Below, piece after piece: positions 7,837-15,263 of a DNA stretch of 64,000 nt. Source of the DNA: Streptomyces kanamyceticus. Lineage in GTDB: Bacteria; Actinomycetota; Actinomycetes; Streptomycetales; Streptomycetaceae. Numbering within the stretch: position 1 is the first letter of the stretch; the number at the start of each line of letters is the position of its first letter. Made by a program: the position numbers and the translations under genes. The notes beneath the pieces were generated by a model. That model made no database searches, was not told the origin of the DNA, and was given only the letters and a program-made list of their open reading frames with translations. The stretch covers positions 5,518,001-5,582,000 of the forward strand of contig NZ_CP023699.1 of NCBI RefSeq assembly GCF_008704495.1, read 5' to 3'.

Positions 7837-8790
7837 ATGACGCCCGGCAATAACGGCGGGAACACGCCGAGCGCGCCGCAGGGCGACGACGATCCGTTCG
7901 GCTACCTGTACGAGGACGGACAGGCGGCCGGAGCGACCCCGCCCAGCGGCGGTGGCGGCTACGGGTACCCGGGTCCCCGCTCCTCGTACAACCACGTGCG
8001 GGCCGTCGGCGACCGGCGCCCGGCGTACGGGCAGACCCAGCCGACCCAGCAGTACGGTCAGCAGGTCCCGCCCCAGCAGGGTGCCTACGGCCAGCCGAAC
8101 GCCCACTACACCGCGCCCGAGGCGCAGCCCGGCGGCGCCCCCGTCGGCTCGCCGCAGTACGCGCCCGCGGGCGGCGGACGCGGTCGGGGGCCGAACAGTA
8201 AGGGTCTGCTGATCGCTGCGGTAGCGGTGGTGGTCGTGGTCGCCCTCGGTATCGGCGCAGCCATGCTCTTCGGTGGTGACGGGGATGAGGACAAGAGCGA
8301 GGGAGCGGGCAGCAAGCCCTCGCAGGCCCAGTCCGTCGAGCCGAGTGAGAAGCCCTCGAAGGGGCCCGAGCCCGTCGATCTGCCGAAGACGGACGCGAAG
8401 GCACTGAAGCTGGAGGGTGGGACATCCACGTCTTCGGACGTCAAGGGCGCGAAGTCCACAGGCGGCATCTACGTCCAGGGCTTCAACCAGGTCGGTGCCA
8501 AGGTTTCCTGGACGGTCAGCGTCAAGAAGGCGGGAAGCTACCGGCTGTACGTGCGCTACGGAATTCCCGGTGAGGATGCTGACGCCACGCTCAACGTCAA
8601 CGGGAAGCCGAACAACCAGCCTCTCGGCATGAAGAACTTCATTCCGTCGCCCAAGGGTGACTGGGAAAAGGGCTGGCAGACGACGTGGGCCCCCGCCGAT
8701 CTCAATGCGGGGACGAACGTGATCGAGCTCGAGTGCGCCGAGGGCAACAAGTGCAACGCCAACATTGACCAGCTGGCGCTGAAGAAGTGA
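7837..8790 (+). CDS. membrane-anchored protein with CBM35-like carbohydrate-binding domain
   Basis: Residues 1-120 form a cytoplasmic Pro/Gly/Gln-rich region (QTQPTQQYGQQVPPQQGAYG type). One transmembrane helix follows (about 122-145, GLLIAAVAVVVVVALGIGAA), then a short acidic linker and a C-terminal beta-sandwich (about 190-317). The latter has SYRLYVRYGIPGEDADATLNV, GWQTTWAPADLNAGTNVIEL and a CAEGNKC disulfide candidate, resembling family 35 carbohydrate-binding modules. A type II topology placing the module outside the cell is inferred. The start ATG is preceded by GTGACCAGGGA. It is followed by a perfect terminator. The sugar bound, perhaps cell-wall glycan, is unknown. Confidence 0.8.
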   Translation: MTPGNNGGNTPSAPQGDDDPFGYLYEDGQAAGATPPSGGGGYGYPGPRSSYNHVRAVGDRRPAYGQTQPTQQYGQQVPPQQGAYGQPNAHYTAPEAQPGGAPVGSPQYAPAGGGRGRGPNSKGLLIAAVAVVVVVALGIGAAMLFGGDGDEDKSEGAGSKPSQAQSVEPSEKPSKGPEPVDLPKTDAKALKLEGGTSTSSDVKGAKSTGGIYVQGFNQVGAKVSWTVSVKKAGSYRLYVRYGIPGEDADATLNVNGKPNNQPLGMKNFIPSPKGDWEKGWQTTWAPADLNAGTNVIELECAEGNKCNANIDQLALKK

Positions 8791-8802
8791 AGTGCTAGGA
8801 GT

Positions 8803-8858
8803 GACATGAGACGGCGGTGGCCACCCTCCACGAAGGGTGGCCACCGCCGTCTCATGTC
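8803..8858. terminator. perfect 25-bp terminator hairpin
   Basis: Arms 8803-8827 and 8834-8858 are fully complementary with a six-base loop. It lies between the convergent CBM35-like gene and the small SH3-like gene and should stop transcription from both sides. Confidence 0.88.
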
Positions 8859-8891
8859 ATGCGATACCAAAAGCCATGCCGAAGCCGTCGG

Positions 8892-9308
8892 CTAGGCGAT
8901 GCGGCCCCACTCCATGCAGCGGCTGGCGACCCAGGCCTTCTTGCCGTTCCAGCGCACCAGGTGCCAGTTCGTCTCCTTGGGGCTTGAGCTGGAACAGCGG
9001 TAGGTGCCGCCATTGTGGGTGCCGCTGCAAGCGGACACCCAGCACCTGATCTTCTTGCCGCGCTTCAGCGTGCCGACCTTGCGCGAGCTGGCGCTCGCCT
9101 TCTCGCGAACGGCGGTGTCGCCATAGTTGTTCCAGCCGCCGCCCCACTCCTGAGCTGCCGCCCGTGCACTGGCAGCGGGCGCGGGGGCCGCGACCGATCC
9201 GGAGTCGGCGGTTGCGCTCGCGGTGGTGGCGGTGAAGGCGCCGAAGGCGATGGCGGCCGCCACGGTGATTCGGACGGCCTTGTTGGGCTTACGCAAGGAT
9301 TCCCCCAT
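8892..9308 (-). CDS. small secreted protein with SH3-like domain
   Basis: The 138-residue protein has a signal peptide (MGESLRKPNKAVRITVAAAI followed by Ala-rich cleavage region ending near ASATA). Its mature part fits a bacterial SH3 domain: TAVREKASASSRKVGTLKRG, then WHLVRWNGKKAWVASRCMEW. Four cysteines (CWVSAC, YRC, SRC) probably form two disulfides. Such domains often bind peptidoglycan peptides or extracellular proteins. It is a single gene, with a terminator downstream and the PfkB gene upstream on the same strand. Confidence 0.75.
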   Translation of the reverse strand: MGESLRKPNKAVRITVAAAIAFGAFTATTASATADSGSVAAPAPAASARAAAQEWGGGWNNYGDTAVREKASASSRKVGTLKRGKKIRCWVSACSGTHNGGTYRCSSSSPKETNWHLVRWNGKKAWVASRCMEWGRIA

Positions 9309-9368
9309 GGGTTGTGATCAAGGTCAGTGATCACGTTACGTTGCAGAGATGCGCGTGGCCACGCCAAT

Positions 9369-10304
9369 TCAGGCCGTCGCGGTCCGGCAGGTCACCACGG
9401 CTCGGCGCAGCACGTCCTCGTACGTCGCGGGATCGAACTCGCCCGCCACCGGCGCCGCCACCGTCGCCGCCGAGAGGGCCACGGCGCGGGCGAGCCTGTC
9501 CGGCCAGGGCAGGCCCTCGGCGAGTGCGGAGAGCAGGCCCGCGACGGCCGAGTCGCCCGCGCCCGTCGGGTTGCCGTGCACGCGCACCGGCGGGGCCGCC
9601 TGCCAGCTGCCGTCCGGGGTGACGGCGAGGAGTCCTTCGGCGCCGAGTGAGGCGATGACGGCGTGGGCGCCCCTGCGGCGTGCGTCGCGGGTGGCCCGGG
9701 AGGGCTCGTGGGAGCCGGTCAGCTCGGCGAGTTCGTCGGCGTTGGGCTTGACCATGTCGGGGCGGGCCGCGACGCCGCGGCGCAGCGGTTCGCCGCTGGT
9801 GTCCAGGAGTACCGGGACGCCTGCCGCCCGCGCGGAGCGTACGAGCAGGGCGTACGCCCCGACGGGGACGCCCGGTGGCAGGCTGCCGCAGAGGGCTATC
9901 GCGGCGGTGCCCGGGCGGCGCGCCAACTCCTCGTAGGAGTCGAGGAAGGCGGCCCACTCGGCGGGCGAGACCAGCGGGCCCGGTTCGTTGAGCTGGGTGG
10001 TGTCGCCGGTCGCCGCGTCGACCACGGCGAGCGTGCGGCGGGTCGCGCCGTCGACGCGGGTGAGCGCGTCGGTGAGGCGCGGCGCCTCGGCGAGGCGCTC
10101 GTGCAGGGTGCGTCCCGTGTCGCCGCCCGCGAAGCCCGCGACGCTCACGTCGTGGCCGAGCGCGGCGAGCACCCGGGCGACGTTCAGGCCCTTGCCGCCG
10201 GGGCGTTCGGTGACCTCGGTGACGCGGTGCGAGGTGTGTGGGGTGAGGGCGGGGACCCGGTAGGTGATGTCCAGGGCGGTGTTCAGCGTGACGGTGAGGA
10301 TCAC
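9369..10304 (-). CDS. PfkB-family sugar kinase (1-phosphofructokinase-like)
   Basis: The protein begins ILTVTLNTALDITYRVP and contains GGKGLNVARVLAALG (substrate-binding) and NPTGAGDSAVAGLL, with the catalytic Asp in GAGD near residue 251 of this start. These features place it in the 1-phosphofructokinase/tagatose-6-phosphate kinase group (about 310 residues). GTG 10304 is preferred over GTG 10313 because GGGGG lies nine bases upstream of it and the N-terminus then matches the family. It lies downstream of nagKA but beyond a terminator, so it may be separate. A role in amino-sugar or fructose catabolism is inferred from context. Confidence 0.85.
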   Translation of the reverse strand: MILTVTLNTALDITYRVPALTPHTSHRVTEVTERPGGKGLNVARVLAALGHDVSVAGFAGGDTGRTLHERLAEAPRLTDALTRVDGATRRTLAVVDAATGDTTQLNEPGPLVSPAEWAAFLDSYEELARRPGTAAIALCGSLPPGVPVGAYALLVRSARAAGVPVLLDTSGEPLRRGVAARPDMVKPNADELAELTGSHEPSRATRDARRRGAHAVIASLGAEGLLAVTPDGSWQAAPPVRVHGNPTGAGDSAVAGLLSALAEGLPWPDRLARAVALSAATVAAPVAGEFDPATYEDVLRRAVVTCRTATA

Positions 10305-10321
10305 TGGTGCCACGCCCCCGG

Positions 10322-10356
10322 GTCACTGGTCACTGGTCACTGGTCACTGGTCTCTG
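10322..10356. repeat. 7-bp tandem repeat GTCACTG, five copies
   Basis: Four perfect copies of GTCACTG (10322-10349) and one degenerate copy (GTCTCTG) lie directly before the start of the PfkB kinase gene, where its promoter or ribosome-binding site would be. A partial match (TCACTGG) also lies at the gene start. Copy number may vary between strains. Confidence 0.85.
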
Positions 10357-10380
10357 AACGGGTTCTGATCATGCCAAACA

Positions 10381-10417
10381 GAAGGCGGTTGGCCCAGGGG
10401 TGGGGCCGACCGCCTTC
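10381..10417 (-). terminator. terminator hairpin after nagA
   Basis: Arms 10381-10395 and 10403-10417 pair over 15 bp with one G-U pair and a seven-base loop. It lies about 65 bases past the nagA stop and separates nagKA from the PfkB kinase gene. Confidence 0.8.
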
Positions 10418-10462
10418 CGTGTGTTGCCTGTTCAACGGGTGGTGAAATCACCCGAGTTGGGC

Positions 10463-10496
10463 TTAATTGGGCTCAACGGCTTAATTGGGCTCAACG
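10463..10496. repeat. 18-bp tandem duplication across the nagA stop codon
   Basis: TTAATTGGGCTCAACGGC at 10463-10480 is repeated at 10481-10496 (last two bases differ). The second copy contains the real nagA stop (TTA, read as TAA on the minus strand). The first copy supplies an identical in-frame stop six codons later. Confidence 0.85.
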
Positions 10497-11620
10497 ACCC
10501 AGGCGCCCTTGCGCATCACGCCCGTGAGGTTGAAGTCCGCGTCGAGGACCACCAGGTCCGCGTCCTTGCCGGGTTCCAGTGAGCCCACCGTGTCGTACAT
10601 CCCGAGCAGCTTGGCCGGGTTGGCGGAGATGGCGCGGACGGTGTCGTCGACGGAGAGGCCGTCGACGGTCACCGAGCGCTTGAAGGCGCGGTCCAGGGTG
10701 AGCGTGGAGCCCGCGATCGAGCCGCCCTCGACGAGCCGCGCGACGCTGTCCTTCACCTCGACCTCCAGCGGGCCGAGCATGTAGCGGCCGTCGCCGAAGC
10801 CCGCCGCGTCCATCGCGTCGGTGATCAGTGCGACGCGTCCCGCGCCCGCGTGGTGGAAGGCCAGTTCGAAGGCGGCCTTGTGCAGGTGCGTGCCGTCGTT
10901 GATCAGCTCGACCGTGACGCGCTCGTCCTCCAGGAGCGCCGCGATCGGCCCCGGGGCGCGGTGGCCGAGGACCGGCATGGCGTTGTAGAGGTGCGTGGCG
11001 ACGGTGGCGCCCGCGTCGATGGCCTCCACGGTCTGCTCGTACGTCGCGTCGGTGTGCCCGATCGCCGCGATCACGCCGTGCTCGGCGAGCAGCCGCACCG
11101 AGTCGATGCCGCCCGGCAGTTCGGTGGCGAGCGTGAACATCTTCGCCTGCCCGCGCGCCGCGTCCATCAGCTTGCGGACGTCGGCGGGGTCGGGGTGCCT
11201 GAGCAGCGCCTCGCTGTGCGCGCCCTTGCGGCACGGCGAGATGAACGGGCCCTCGAAGTGGATGCCCGCGAGGTCGCCCTGCTCGGCGAGTTCGGAGAGC
11301 ACCCCGGCGCGCTGGGCGAGGAAGTCCATCTCGCCGGTGACGGTGGAGGCGACGACGGTGGTGGTGCCGTGCAGGCGGTGCGTGTGGATGCCCTTGAGGA
11401 CGTCCTCGACGGTGCCGGAGGTGAAGGAGGCGCCGCCGCCGCCGTGGTTGTGGATGTCGACGAAGCCGGGGACCACCCAGTGGCCGGTGAGGTCGACGGT
11501 CTCGGCGTCCGCGGGAGCGCTCCCGGCGATGCGCGTGCCGTCGACGATGACCCGGCCGTCCGTGAGCGTCCCGGTGGGCAGTACCACCTGGGCACCGGCG
11601 AGAACCTTGCTAGTGGCCAT
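10481..11620 (-). CDS. nagA: N-acetylglucosamine-6-phosphate deacetylase
   Basis: The 379-residue amidohydrolase converts GlcNAc-6-P to GlcN-6-P plus acetate. It has the metal site HxH in PGFVDIHNHGGGG (His57, His59), GIHFEGPFISP, AIGHTDATYEQ, HLYNAMPVLGHR, the catalytic Asp in ALITDAMDAAG, and the C-terminal NPAKLLGM and GSLEPGKDADLVVLD of the family. The ATG (11618-11620) overlaps the nagK stop in an ATGA junction, showing translational coupling. The frame stays open further upstream, but that part is the antisense shadow of nagK. DasR control through the site before nagK is expected. Confidence 0.95.
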   Translation of the reverse strand: MATSKVLAGAQVVLPTGTLTDGRVIVDGTRIAGSAPADAETVDLTGHWVVPGFVDIHNHGGGGASFTSGTVEDVLKGIHTHRLHGTTTVVASTVTGEMDFLAQRAGVLSELAEQGDLAGIHFEGPFISPCRKGAHSEALLRHPDPADVRKLMDAARGQAKMFTLATELPGGIDSVRLLAEHGVIAAIGHTDATYEQTVEAIDAGATVATHLYNAMPVLGHRAPGPIAALLEDERVTVELINDGTHLHKAAFELAFHHAGAGRVALITDAMDAAGFGDGRYMLGPLEVEVKDSVARLVEGGSIAGSTLTLDRAFKRSVTVDGLSVDDTVRAISANPAKLLGMYDTVGSLEPGKDADLVVLDADFNLTGVMRKGAWVVEPN

Positions 11621-12600
11621 CAGGTGGATACCTCCGTGGGGTCGTGGTCGGTGTTGTGGTCGGTGACGCGGCCGGCGTTCCGGTCGACGAGGTCCCAGGC
11701 GAGCAGGCCCGCGCCGAGGCAGCCCGCGGTGTCGCCGAGGGCCGCGGGGACGATCTCCGGGAGCGTCTGGAACTGGACGACGCGCCGCTCGACGGCCGCG
11801 CGGAGCGGCGTGAACAAGGTTTCCCCGGCCTCGGCGAGACCGCCACCGATGATCAGGGTGTGCGGGTCCAGCAGAGTGAGGGCGGTGAGCAGCCCGTCGG
11901 CGAGGGCGTCGACGGCGCCCTGCCAGACCTCCTGGGCGCGCGGGTCGCCGGACTCGACGGCCTTCGCGCAGTCCGCGGCGTCCGCCTCGGGGTCGCCGCT
12001 GGCCTCGGCCCACGCCTTGCTCACCGCGGAGGCGGAGGCCAGGCGCTCCAGGCAGCCGCGCTGGCCGCAGCCGCAGGGCGGTCCGTCGGGGCGTACGACG
12101 ATGTGGCCGATCTCCCCGGCCGAGCCGTGCGCCCCGGGCTCGATGGCTCCGCCGATGCCGATGGCGCCCGCGATGCCGGTGCCAAGGGGCACGAAGAGGA
12201 ACCGGTCGGCGCCCTTGCCCGCGCCGATGCGGCCCTCGGCGAGCCCGCCGGTGCGCACGTCGTGGCCGAGTGCCACGGGGACGCCTTCGAGCCGCGCGCT
12301 GAGCAGGTCCCGCATGGGGACGTCGTGCCAGCCGAGGTTGGCCGCGTAGACGGCGATGCCGCGCTCGGCGTCGACGATGCCGGGCACGGCGACGCCCGCC
12401 GCCTCGGCGGGTTCCCCGAAGTGGGTGATGCCGTGCGCGCGGAGGTCCTCGGCGAAGTCGAGGATGGAGTCGACGACGGCGTCGGCCCCGCGTTCCCTGC
12501 CGGTGCGGCGGCGCGCCTCGTACAGCAGGGTGCCGTCCGCCCCTACGAGGGCGGCCTTCATTCCGGTGCCGCCCACATCCAGGGCGATGACGTGTCTCAC
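11620..12600 (-). CDS. nagK: N-acetylglucosamine kinase, ROK family
   Basis: ROK-family kinase of 326 residues with ATP-binding DVGGTGMKAALV (8-19), the GEIGH motif (162-166) and the zinc cluster CGCGQRGC (Cys176, 178, 183). It phosphorylates free GlcNAc, feeding NagA, to which it is translationally coupled by a one-base overlap. GTG start at 12600. A DasR-like site lies 28 bases upstream (12628-12643), consistent with the known DasR control of nagKA in Streptomyces. It is divergent from the sugar-binding lipoprotein gene. Confidence 0.92.
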   Translation of the reverse strand: MRHVIALDVGGTGMKAALVGADGTLLYEARRRTGRERGADAVVDSILDFAEDLRAHGITHFGEPAEAAGVAVPGIVDAERGIAVYAANLGWHDVPMRDLLSARLEGVPVALGHDVRTGGLAEGRIGAGKGADRFLFVPLGTGIAGAIGIGGAIEPGAHGSAGEIGHIVVRPDGPPCGCGQRGCLERLASASAVSKAWAEASGDPEADAADCAKAVESGDPRAQEVWQGAVDALADGLLTALTLLDPHTLIIGGGLAEAGETLFTPLRAAVERRVVQFQTLPEIVPAALGDTAGCLGAGLLAWDLVDRNAGRVTDHNTDHDPTEVST

Positions 12601-12627
12601 GGGGGACAGTCTCGCGCGTCACCCGTG

Positions 12628-12643
12628 AGAGGTCTAGTCCACT
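12628..12643. promoter_or_regulatory. DasR-responsive element (dre-like) before nagK
   Basis: AGAGGTCTAGTCCACT matches 13 of 16 bases of the dre consensus ACTGGTCTAGACCACT. It lies 28 bases before the nagK start in the divergent promoter region, where DasR control of aminosugar catabolism is expected. Confidence 0.8.
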
Positions 12644-12756
12644 TCGGGTGTTTGAGGGAGGTCGAAGGTCCTTTTCGGTGCCGGTGTCCCGATTGCCGGG
12701 CAACCGTGCCGCCGGACCTGGGGCCCTTGTGGACGCCGTTGCAGAAGTGATACTCG

Positions 12757-12772
12757 GGTGGTGTAGACCTTG
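12757..12772. promoter_or_regulatory. second dre-like site before the sugar-binding lipoprotein gene
   Basis: GGTGGTGTAGACCTTG retains the core TGGTnTAGACC of the DasR element (10 of 16 consensus bases overall). It sits 45-60 bases before the lipoprotein start and may coordinate that gene with nagKA. Confidence 0.5.
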
Positions 12773-12816
12773 TGTCCGGACTCGGGGGAAACTCGCAGTT
12801 CAAGTGCATTGAGGCA

Positions 12817-14100
12817 ATGAGGGTGGGAACAGCTGTGCAGCGGCGCGTGACAGGACTGACCGCGGCGGTGGCCGTACTCGGCATGGCGGGCGTGCTCGCG
12901 GGCTGCGGCGGCCCCGGCGACTCCGGCGACGTCACCCTCAAGCTGGTGGCCGCCGACTACGGCGACTCCGCGGCGAACAGCTCCCAGAAGTACTGGGACA
13001 AGGTCGTCAAGGGCTTCGAGGCCGAGAACCCCGGCATCAAGGTCGACGTCACCGTCAGTTCCTGGAACGACGTGGACCGCGAGGTCAAGGACATGGTCAA
13101 GAAGGGCGACGCCCCCGACCTGGCGCAGATCGGCGCGTACGCCGACTACGCCGCGCAGGGCAAGCTCTACGAGGCCGACGAGCTCCTCTCCATCGCCACC
13201 CAGGCCGACTTCCTCGCCCCGCTCGCACAGGCGGGCGAGGTCAAGCGCATCCAGTACGGCATGCCCTTCGCCGCCTCCACGCGCCTGCTCTTCTACAACA
13301 CCAAGCTCTTCAAGGACGCCAACCTCACCCCGCCGCAGAGCTGGACCGAGCTGCAGGCCGACGCCAAGGCGCTCAAGGCGCGCGGCGTGAAGATCCCCTA
13401 CGCGCTGCCGCTCGGCTCCGAGGAGGCGCCCGCCGAGACGCTGATGTGGCTGCTCAGCGGCGGCGGCGGGTACACCGACAACGTCGGCTCGTACGCCATC
13501 GACTCCAAGCAGAACGCCAAGACGTTCGCCTGGCTGCGCGACGAGCTCGTCGGCAAGGGCCTGACCGGGCCCACGGCGCCCGGCGAGATGAACCGCGCCG
13601 ACGCCTTCGCCGCCTTCGCGCGCGGCGACGTCGGCATGCTCAACGGCCACCCCACGCTGATGAAGATGGCGGCCAAGAAGGGCGTGAAGTTCGGCATGGT
13701 GCCCGCGCCGGGCATCAACGGCAAGGCGCAGGCCACGATGGGCGTCGCCGACTGGATGATGGCGTTCAAGCAGAACGGTCACCGCAAGGAGACCGGCAAG
13801 TTCCTCGACTACGTCTACAGCAAGAAGAACGTGCTCGACTTCTCCAACGAGTACGACATCCTGCCCGTGACGAACTCCGCGTCCGACGCGATGGCCGAGG
13901 ACCGCGGCGACACCGAGCTCGGCAAGTTCCTCAAGGAACTGCCCACCTCGCAGCTCTACCCGGTCGGCAAGACGTCCTGGGCGCAGGTCTCCGCCGACGT
14001 CAAGAAGGACATCGGCAAGACCGTAGAGAAGAACGGCAACCCCCAGTCGGTCCTCACCAGGATCCAGAACCGGGCGGCGGCCGAGGAGAGCGCCGAATAA
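12817..14100 (+). CDS. sugar ABC transporter substrate-binding lipoprotein (orphan)
   Basis: Extracellular solute-binding protein of family 1, about 427 residues. A lipoprotein signal ends in VLAGCGG (lipidated Cys near residue 30). The mature part shows GFEAENPGIKVDVTVSSWNDV, LLFYNTKLFKDANLTPPQSW, and FARGDVGMLNGHPTLMK. It should capture a sugar outside the cell. No permease or ATPase genes are next to it, so it must use a transporter encoded elsewhere. Divergence from nagK and dre-like sites suggest an aminosugar or chito-oligosaccharide ligand (inference). Start: ATG 12817; GTG 12835 is also possible. Confidence 0.85.
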   Translation: MRVGTAVQRRVTGLTAAVAVLGMAGVLAGCGGPGDSGDVTLKLVAADYGDSAANSSQKYWDKVVKGFEAENPGIKVDVTVSSWNDVDREVKDMVKKGDAPDLAQIGAYADYAAQGKLYEADELLSIATQADFLAPLAQAGEVKRIQYGMPFAASTRLLFYNTKLFKDANLTPPQSWTELQADAKALKARGVKIPYALPLGSEEAPAETLMWLLSGGGGYTDNVGSYAIDSKQNAKTFAWLRDELVGKGLTGPTAPGEMNRADAFAAFARGDVGMLNGHPTLMKMAAKKGVKFGMVPAPGINGKAQATMGVADWMMAFKQNGHRKETGKFLDYVYSKKNVLDFSNEYDILPVTNSASDAMAEDRGDTELGKFLKELPTSQLYPVGKTSWAQVSADVKKDIGKTVEKNGNPQSVLTRIQNRAAAEESAE

Positions 14101-14101
14101 C

Positions 14102-14380
14102 GTGTCGGGCATGACGGACGAGGAGCGGCACACGGACGAGGAGCGGCGCGAAGAGCCGGGGCTCTCCGCGCGCGACCGTGCCGTCCTCGCCCTCGAACGG
14201 CGCTCCTGGACCGGACCCGGCGCCAAGGAGCGCGCCATCCGCGAGGAGCTCGGCATGGTGCCCGTGCGCTATTACCAGCTCCTGAACGCCCTCCTGGACG
14301 ACGCCCGCGCGCTCGCCCACGACCCGATTACGGTCAATCGGCTGCGCCGGGTGCGGGAGTCACGGCGCGCGGAGCGCTGA
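14102..14380 (+). CDS. DUF3263-domain protein
   Basis: A 92-residue protein with a charged N-terminal stretch and a helical core ILALERRSW-like (VLALERRSWTGPGAKERAIR, EELGMVPVRYYQLLNALLDD). This is the DUF3263 signature, which resembles a small helix-turn-helix and is widespread in actinobacteria with unknown function. It starts one base after the preceding lipoprotein stop (GTG 14102; ATG 14111 is an alternative). It is followed after 19 bases by otsB, so the three genes could be co-transcribed. Confidence 0.85.
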   Translation: MSGMTDEERHTDEERREEPGLSARDRAVLALERRSWTGPGAKERAIREELGMVPVRYYQLLNALLDDARALAHDPITVNRLRRVRESRRAER

Positions 14381-14399
14381 CGCCGTTAGGGTCGGGCCC

Positions 14400-15263
14400 A
14401 TGGGTGACCCTACGTACTCCCCGCCGGACCCCGCAGAGCTGCCCGAGCCCGTGACGCCCGCCGGGCGCGAAGGCCTCGCCGCACTGCTCGCGCACCCCGA
14501 ACGGGCCGTCGTGGCCCTGGACTTCGACGGCACGCTCGCCCCGATCGTGCCCGACCCCGAGCAGGCCCGCGCCCACCCGGACGCCGTGCCCGCGCTCGCC
14601 GCGCTCGCCCCGCGGGTGCGCTCCGTCGCGGTGGTCACCGGGCGCCCCGCGGGCGTCGCCGTGCGCTACGGCGGCTTCGCGGGCGTGCCGGGCCTGGACC
14701 GCCTCGTCGTCCTCGGGCACTACGGCGCCGAGCGCTGGGACGCCGTCACCGGCACGGTGCGCGCCGCCGCGCCGCACCCCGGAGTCGCCGCGGTGCGCGC
14801 CGAACTCCCCGGCTTCCTCGACGCGATCGGCGCCTGGCGCGGCACGTGGATCGAGGAGAAGGGGCGCGCGGTGGCCGTCCACACGCGCCGCGCGCAGGAC
14901 CCGGAGGCGGCCTTCGAAGCGCTGCGCGAACCGCTCGCCGAGCTGGCGGACCGGCACGGCCTCATCGTCGAACCGGGGCGCCTCGTCCTGGAGTTGAGGC
15001 CCCCCGGCATGGACAAGGGCGTCGCACTCGCCGCCTACCTGCGCGAGGTCGGCGCCGAATCCGTCCTCTACGCGGGCGACGACCTCGGCGACCTGCCCGC
15101 CTTCGGCGCCGTCGAGAAACTCCGCTCGGACGGCGTCGCGGGCCTGCTCGTGTGCAGCGGCAGCGCGGAGGTCAAGGAACTCGCCGGGCGGGCCGACCTG
15201 GTGGTGGACGGGCCGCCCGGAGTGGTGCGCCTGCTGTCGTCGATCGCCGCTCAACTCGCCTGA
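14400..15263 (+). CDS. otsB: trehalose-6-phosphate phosphatase
   Basis: HAD-superfamily phosphatase of 287 residues. Motif I is VALDFDGTLAPIVPDP (nucleophile Asp41, acid Asp43), motif II VVTGR, and motif IV AGDDLGDLPAF. A cap region contains WIEEKGRAVAVHTRRA, as in OtsB. It removes phosphate from trehalose-6-P made by OtsA (encoded at 16910-18301 on the other strand). Its stop lies within the last codons of the convergent beta-helix gene (13-bp overlap). The separation of otsB from otsA by that gene is notable. Confidence 0.93.
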   Translation: MGDPTYSPPDPAELPEPVTPAGREGLAALLAHPERAVVALDFDGTLAPIVPDPEQARAHPDAVPALAALAPRVRSVAVVTGRPAGVAVRYGGFAGVPGLDRLVVLGHYGAERWDAVTGTVRAAAPHPGVAAVRAELPGFLDAIGAWRGTWIEEKGRAVAVHTRRAQDPEAAFEALREPLAELADRHGLIVEPGRLVLELRPPGMDKGVALAAYLREVGAESVLYAGDDLGDLPAFGAVEKLRSDGVAGLLVCSGSAEVKELAGRADLVVDGPPGVVRLLSSIAAQLA

